Shown piece after piece: positions 57,869 to 64,000 of a DNA stretch of 64,000 bases; the stretch's first letter is position 1; each line of letters starts with the position of its first letter. Where the stretch lies: positions 124,001 through 188,000 of the forward strand of contig WMCF01000110.1 of assembly GCA_009792885.1 (NCBI GenBank), in the 5' to 3' direction. The stretch comes from Eremophila alpestris peregrina (Eukaryota > Chordata > Aves > Passeriformes > Alaudidae). The notes under the pieces were generated by a model. That model was not told the origin of the DNA, did no database searches, and saw only the letters and a list, made by a program, of their open reading frames with translations. The translations under genes and the position numbers were made by a program.

Positions 57869-60800
57869 ACCCACCGCCCCCGCCTCAATCCTTGTGGGGA
57901 GTGGGTACCGCGCCGCCGGGCCCCACCGCTAGCCGGGGAAAGTGTCTGTCAAACTCGGATGGAAGTCTCGCAAAAGTTCTGCGTCCCACCCCTTCACCTT
58001 CCCTCCCGCCTCCGGTTCCGTTCCAGCAGGAAGTTTGCTTCGCGGGGGCACTGCCCGGGGTCTGCGGAGGGCAGCCCACCCGCAAGCCGGGAGGGTGAGC
58101 GGCGGCAGCAGGGAGGTCGGGCTCCTTTCCCTTCACCGGGAGCTGGTCCTCCGATACTGAGTGGGATCAGCTCATGGGAAAAAGGCGGTTGGGTTAGTTT
58201 TCTGCAAGTTTTCATAGCAATACTGCTGGCTGCCAGGAAGAGTGAGCTATTCTGGTTGTGGTTTATACTACCTGTTGGAGAGACTTTTCCAGTCAGTGGT
58301 AACCCCTTCTTAGAAGAGCCATAAGCTTAATTTCTGTGAAGAGTTTAAGAAACCCTATCCAGGGCATAAAATATTTCATTTACAATGTCATAATTTTGTA
58401 TTGCATTGCTTTCTGCTGGGAAAAAAAAAAAGAAGGTAACTTATCTTTTCCATTTCGTATGGAAACAAAGCCAAAGTAATGCCCACATATTTTAAAAATT
58501 CAAACGGTCTTGAATCATGGATTTAAAATAAGATCAGATAATGTTATATAGAGCCCATGCAATTAGAAAGCACTCTGAGAACAACCTTTGGATTTCACTG
58601 TAGAAAATCTGCAGGTTTACACAAAGCGCTTCCAAGGTGTGTATTAGAATAGAAAAGAAACCTTCCATATCCTTATCACAGTCTTGCCAAAATGAAATTG
58701 TTTCAGAGGCCTAAATTTTTCATTTGTATAATTTATATAAATATGTTGTTACTGAAGTTCTCACAAGTACAGTGGATAATTTAGGGGGTAACATACAGTT
58801 GCATTTAAAGAGACATATATAGATAAGTTGGAAAGTTAAGCTAAAAATCTGTGTGAATTTTTGGTTCTTTATATTCTGTCATGACTGACAGAGTAGACTT
58901 CTGCATTATGTTGCATACTTTAAGGATTTCAGGAACTGTTGACATTTTAAATAGGACATAAAAGTGTAACATTATAGGATTTATTTAAAAATTATTCTCT
59001 CTAACCTTGACAGGCTTCCTAGCAGTCCATTATCCTTTTAGTTTCTGAGCCTTGTATGAAAGTTTGCAAACATTAAAGCTTTGTTTTCTGAAGACAGTGT
59101 TCGAATAGTCTTAAACTTGTAGAAATCCCTAATGAGCTAGAGATAGGATTAGGCAGTTTTGAAAGAAATCTGGGAAATGGAAGCACATAAAAAGCAAAGT
59201 TACTTCTTCATGATTATGTGCCAAGCACGTGAGGGACAGGATTTTGCTTTTCTGGTTTGTCTCTCTGAAAAGTGCAGAGTGTTTCTGTCAGACCTGACTA
59301 AGTTCCTCAGAGAGTGGAAGAAAAAGCCAAAAATGGAGCTTTTTACAATATTTTTTGGAAGTGGGGCAATTATTCATGAGTAATCAGTTATTGATAATAA
59401 ATTAATTGCTACATCTACAATTCTGAGTGAATTTTTCAGTCAGAACGTTTTCTTATGCGATACCATAACCATGTGCAAACATTGTGGTTAACTTTCAAAA
59501 AAGGATGTTAAGGTTTCTGGCAAGGACTACAGAGTAGGGGAAGACTTCAGTCCTGTTTTTGTTTTGGCTGAGAAGGCAATTTACCTTACACAGGACCAGG
59601 GCTTAGCTCTGTAGTTAAATGTTCTTCTCTTGAAGAATGTAATACTGGGGTAGACAAGAAGTAGAACACATTCAGAAATTGATTCAGAAGTTTCTAGTTC
59701 CAAATACTTAAGCTTTTTCTTTGTAATTTTTATCCTTGGTGTGTGACTTTTCCATAAAATTTTTAAGTTGTCTGATGATTTAGAAGCTTTTTCTGTTTCG
59801 TTCATCTCTTACTTATGGTATGCAGCATCAGTTTTTACCATTCTCAGTTAAGTCATAAAATTGATAGATGTTAGCAGTAAATACTATCCTTTCAGTACTG
59901 CTGTTTTATTTTGGAAGTGCCCTTTCTTTGTAATTACACCATCTGCTCCTATAGAGTTGAACTCCTGATTTATTACCACAACCAGAGATCAGTATTGATC
60001 TGTCATCATATATAAGGGAAGCTCCAGTCTTTGAGTCTTTGAGAAGACTAATTGATCTTTCAGTTTAAATCTGTATTAAATTTCTCCAGTTGGATGTGGT
60101 TACAGGACTGCTGTTCCATTTGTTTGTCAGCTCCACCGTTTCCCACTTCTCCTTATTCATTCAGTTTTTATAAAAGGAATGCAGGGTGACTTGATCAATA
60201 ATTCCACAATTCTGTCACATGGCTTTGTCTTAATTGCTTACAATATCTTACCTATACATCTGAAATATGAGAGTGCTCTTCACTGCTGTCCTTGCCATAA
60301 TACAAATACAAAATTACTATTCTCCTCTATAAGAATGAAAAGGTGTTACTTCTTTTATAATAGTAACAACTGACTAGGTTTCTTTGCCTTCCCATGGACG
60401 TGCATTGCATTTTAGGATTTCCTGAGTGGCTACTCTCTCTCCAGAGGGAAATATCTGGTGAAGGTTGCTGCTGGTTTTTCAAGGTTCAAATTCCAATCTT
60501 AGATTAGACTTCTAAGAATAAAATAAAATAAAACGTTCTGCATAAGCTTTGGCACAACTTAATCACTCTTCTCTGAGCTTGTTTTGCAAATTAAAAAAAC
60601 AAGCCCAAAGCAAACAAAAAACTCATACGAAAACCAGACAAAATAGGAATTCCTAGTAGTCTTCCAAGTTTTAGGCTGAAAAGATGTTACAAATGCTTTT
60701 TTAAACATGAGTATGCTTTAAAATAGGGTGAAGTTGGCATTCTGGCTTTCATAGTAACTAATACAAAGAAATGGGCAATGAAGCACATGCAGGTTCTGCA

Positions 60801-62409
60801 CTTCTCATCAGGATGTTGTAAATACAGTTTGTTCTGAGAGGTCTGAGGAATATGTCTTCTTTTAGTGTGTATTATTCTTTAATATTCAGGCAGTGGGAAG
60901 ATATTAGCATATAAGACCTTCTCTTTGTTCACAAACTCAGAATCCCCCAGTAGGGTTGATTTTTAAATCTTTGATCTCATCTGAAACTAACTTGAGGTTT
61001 GTCTGTTCAGTGTGTGTGTGTGTTTTCATTTTTATGGAGTACAGCAGTGGTGTGTTTATGCTGCAGCTAAATGCTAGGTGGAAGGCACCTAGTTTAGTTT
61101 TTTTTTTCCCTTGCTTTCTGCCTCATTTGCAAAGCTCAGTGACAGAGGCTCAGATAGTGTAAGGAAATGCCTTTGGATTTAATGAATGAATGCTGATTCT
61201 GTTATGTATTTGATTTAAAATCTTAGCTGACAAAATTATTATATATCCTAGTGCTGCAGTGATGTGGCAGGAACAGTTCCAGTGTTGCAGCAAAACTGGC
61301 ATTTTCATATGGTGTTTTTTGAGCAATGCTTATGTGTTTGAAATGGAAATCAGTTGAAATCTGAAAGTGACCAACCCCATGAAATTTTAAATAGGCTGTC
61401 AAAATACTGTCTGATTAAAATAAATCTTGCCCAAAGCAGATGTATTCTTACAGTCACAGTATTCTTACACTCTTGGTGCTTGTTCAGGCAACATAATAAC
61501 AACAAGAAACACTGAAGATGAAGACAAGTAGAGAAATATTAAATAAGAATGGATTGCATGACAGTTGAACATTTTTCTGCCTGATCATAGAGTGAAGTTC
61601 TAGTATCTTCATATGAGTGTTCAAGGTGGCAAGCTGAGAGTTCTGCGTTTGTTTCAGTAACTCTTTTTGCAGAAGGCCTTTTTACAGATGAATGAATTAA
61701 TCTGTTGCACTGTAAACTGTTAGGAAATAATGTTGGCATGTTCAGTTGGGTACTGTATAAAAAAAATGAAATGTGATGGCAGTAGATTTTTGTGTATGAG
61801 GTTTCTGTGTGCAGCATTGAATATTTTCTTTCTTAGATCATGAATTTCTCCATCAGTCCCCATTGTGTGTGGAAGAGAACTTATTTTTCTAAAGTTGATG
61901 GGTAGTGTATCTGGGCCACTTCTGGCTGGATGTGTGGTGTTCGAAGTACTGTCTTAAATGAGTGATTAAACACAGTGGAACAACATTGTACTTAACCTTC
62001 ACCAGAAAGTGAAGCAGTAAGTAAACAGAGTGTGTTAGTTCATAGGTAAATGAAAACTTCAGATAAATAAAACCAGAAGTAAGACAGCATTTCAAGCCAG
62101 AAGTTTGAGGGTGATTTTCCAGTAGTTTAGTCAGTTTGTCTATTTAACATCAGCTAATGCAATTTTATTCAAACAGTGGCTAGAAGCTCTTGACCTGCTC
62201 CTTTAGTTTTTATTTTATGTCATAGATTGACATAAAATCAAAATTCCTGTAATATCAGTGTGGAACTTTGGCAGTTCATCTACTAACACTAGTTGGTCTT
62301 TAATAGTTTTTATTTTTATATAAATTACCCACTTTATCACTCTTGATAGATAGATAGAGTGATAGAGAAGAAAAAAGTTTCTGTTACTGAATTTTTCTGT
62401 CTTTAAATC

Positions 62410-63655
62410 ATATGTAGTGCTGAGGGTGCTGAGGAGTAATGAGCATGGATTTATAACAGGAAAATTGTGCGTAACCAACCTAAGAGCCTTCTGTGATGTA
62501 GCCACTGACCTGGGGGAGAAAGGGAGAGTGTTTACCATAACTTCAATAAGGCTTTGGACACTGTCTTCCATAGTCTCCTTACAGACAAACTGACAGAGTA
62601 CAGGTTAGGTAAAAGGACATGAGGTGCATTGAAAACTGATTGAATGTCTGGGAACAAAGCATGATGATCAGCAGCTCAGTGTCCACACAGAGGCAGATTA
62701 CTGGGGGTATTGCCTAGGGTGCCTCCAGGGGCCAGTACTGTGACCTGGATGTTTGGACAGAGTGCATGCACCCTTAGCAAGTTTGCAGATAATGTAAGAC
62801 TGAAAGAGGAGCAGCTGAAACACCAGGTAGCTGTGCTGGCATCCCAGGTGATGTGGACAGGCTAGAGAATTGTGCTGCAGGAAATCTTCAAAGGAAACAC
62901 AAAGCTCTGGCACTGGGGAGTAGTATCCCCAGGCATGTGGTGGTGCTAAGCAGCTGGAAGGCAGCTCTGCAGAGAAGCATGTGGACGTGAGGATGTGAAC
63001 AAAGCCAGCAGTGTGCCTGTGTGGCGAAGAAGGCTGATGGTATCTTGGGTGTCAGTGGGAGGGATCATGTTCTGCTCTGCTCAGCACTGGTGAGACACAT
63101 CTGGGGTATTCAGTGCTGAGCTCACCAGTACAAGACACATGGAGTTACTCGAGAGAGGTCTTGCAAGGCTGTCAAGGTGATGAAGGGACTGGATCATCTG
63201 TCAGATAAAGAGTGCTGGGAGATCTGGGACTGTTGAGCCTGGAGAAGAGGAAGTTGATTGAGTCTTAAACATGAGTATAAAAATCATGTGGGAAGGGTTG
63301 AGATGAGAGTACCCAACTGACCTCAGTGGTGTGAGGTGACAGGGCAAGAGGCAGTAGAGACTAATAGAAAAACTTCAATTTCCATTTAAATATAACAGGA
63401 TGCTTTTGTTTGTTTGTTTGTTTGTTGTTTTGTTTGGATTTTTTTTTACTTTGGTGAGGGTGATCAAACAGTGACAAAGATTGCACAGAGTGGTCATGAA
63501 ATCTCCATCATTGAAGATGTTCATGACCCAATGGAAGACAGCCCTGACTGAGCAACCAGATGTAGTTGATCGTGCCTTAGCTGGGGGTAGAAGGGGGGCA
63601 AGGTTGAACTAGGTCATTCTCAGTGGTCATGTCAACTCAAGTGGTTCTATCTGTA
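62410..63655 (+). mobile_element. CR1 LINE fragment in RASA1 intron 1, decayed
   Basis: Plus-strand CR1 from the RT region (TTTATAACAGGAAAATTGTG, CTTCAATAAGGCTTTGGACACTGTC, GGCCAGTACTGTG, AAGTTTGCAGATAATG) to the 3' end (GTGGTTCTATCTGTATG). Full of indels and stops. It is interrupted by a (TTTG)n run near 63405-63440. It is in the same orientation as the gene. Confidence 0.85.
63405..63440. repeat. (TTTG)n simple repeat
   Basis: Several TTTG/TTTGT units followed by a T run, inside the intronic CR1 copy. Confidence 0.85.
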
Positions 63656-64000
63656 TGCTTAAAGATACTGTTTATAAGTGAGTATCCATGTTACAGGACC
63701 TATTTGCTGTAAACTCTTACTGTAATTAGTCAGGAATACAGTCAGGACAGTTGCTAGTAGGGGAGGTTTGTAATGAAAGTACAAGAAATTTTTAGGTTGG
63801 CAAAAAGAATATTTTATTACTTTCTGTGTGGCACATATCCTAATTTCTCTGGTAAAAGCTCATCTTTAAAAAGATGGATCTGCCTTTAAAATGGTTTCTC
63901 TAAAGTAGCTGAGAGTGCCTCTTAAATATTCAATAATTTGCTTCAAATACCTGGCTTTTCCATCTGGGGTATGTTTTTTTTATAATTATTCACATGTAAA

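Larger units (their letters stand above)
57085..57905. promoter_or_regulatory. RASA1: CpG island promoter of RASA1
   Basis: Abrupt change from AT-rich DNA to very GC-rich, CpG-dense sequence with GC boxes (GGGGCGGGG at about 57393, CCCGCCC near 57318) and no TATA box. It covers the inferred 5' UTR and first exon. Typical broad promoter of a ubiquitously expressed signalling gene. Transcription start sites cannot be fixed from the sequence alone. Confidence 0.88.
57869..64000 (+). other. RASA1: RASA1 intron 1 (partial)
   Basis: After the CpG island fades at about 57905 the intron is AT-rich and non-coding up to the window edge. It has small simple repeats ((AATAA)n near 60518, (TG)n near 61010, (GATA)n near 62346) and one long decayed CR1. 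57906-62409 holds nothing else that I recognise. Confidence 0.85.

Noticed and set aside
57581..58324. 247-codon plus-strand frame and several antisense frames over the CpG island
   Set aside because: They run through the GTGAGT donor or lie in other frames of the GC-rich RASA1 exon; only the frame starting at 57480 matches RASA1.

Overview
This is a vertebrate nuclear window, almost certainly from a bird. The interspersed repeats are overwhelmingly CR1 LINE fragments with avian-type 3' ends, plus several avian-style ERVL and ERVK solo LTRs. I see no prokaryotic gene organisation, no SINE of mammalian type, no tRNA or rRNA gene and no CRISPR array. Most of the window is AT-rich and non-coding.

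The only host gene I can support is the start of RASA1 (p120 RasGAP). Its first coding exon is at 57480-57862 on the + strand, in a strong CpG island (about 57085-57905). The splice donor is at 57863 and intron 1 runs off the right end. The preceding 57 kb is the intergenic region upstream of RASA1. From general knowledge, RASA1 lies on the Z chromosome in birds and has a W gametolog in some, so the window is probably sex-linked; the sequence alone cannot say Z or W.

Layout. 1-3.5 kb: a CR1 cut by the window edge, a second CR1 in the opposite orientation and an old LTR fragment. 8.1-9.1 kb: an ERVL-like solo LTR. 13.9-17.6 kb: CR1 fragments around a degenerate minisatellite of about six 64-bp units. 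18.95-19.59 kb: a minus-strand solo LTR with a perfect 6-bp target duplication. 23.18-25.65 kb and 44.56-47.02 kb: two nearly identical inverted arms of about 2.46 kb separated by about 18.9 kb. One end of each arm lies inside an LTR of one family, whose remaining 3' parts are clearly diverged. The spacer holds two related ERVL-like solo LTRs with perfect 5-bp target duplications (28.87-29.71 and 41.45-42.33 kb), an interstitial telomeric (TTAGGG) tract at 33.65 kb and a complete 3.0-kb non-autonomous endogenous retrovirus (34495-37494). That provirus has two about 98% identical LTRs, a 6-bp target duplication, a primer-binding site matching tRNA-Ala, a Gag-matrix-like reading frame and no pol or env. 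47.3-57.1 kb: more CR1, three further LTRs and a pair of oppositely oriented CR1 pieces that abut the RASA1 CpG island. 57.9-64 kb: intron 1, with a worn CR1 copy near its end.

The window is therefore mobile-element biology beside one housekeeping-type promoter. The strongest items for follow-up are the inverted duplication with a breakpoint inside an LTR, the compact tRNA-Ala-primed provirus, the degenerate 64-bp tandem array and the interstitial telomere tract.
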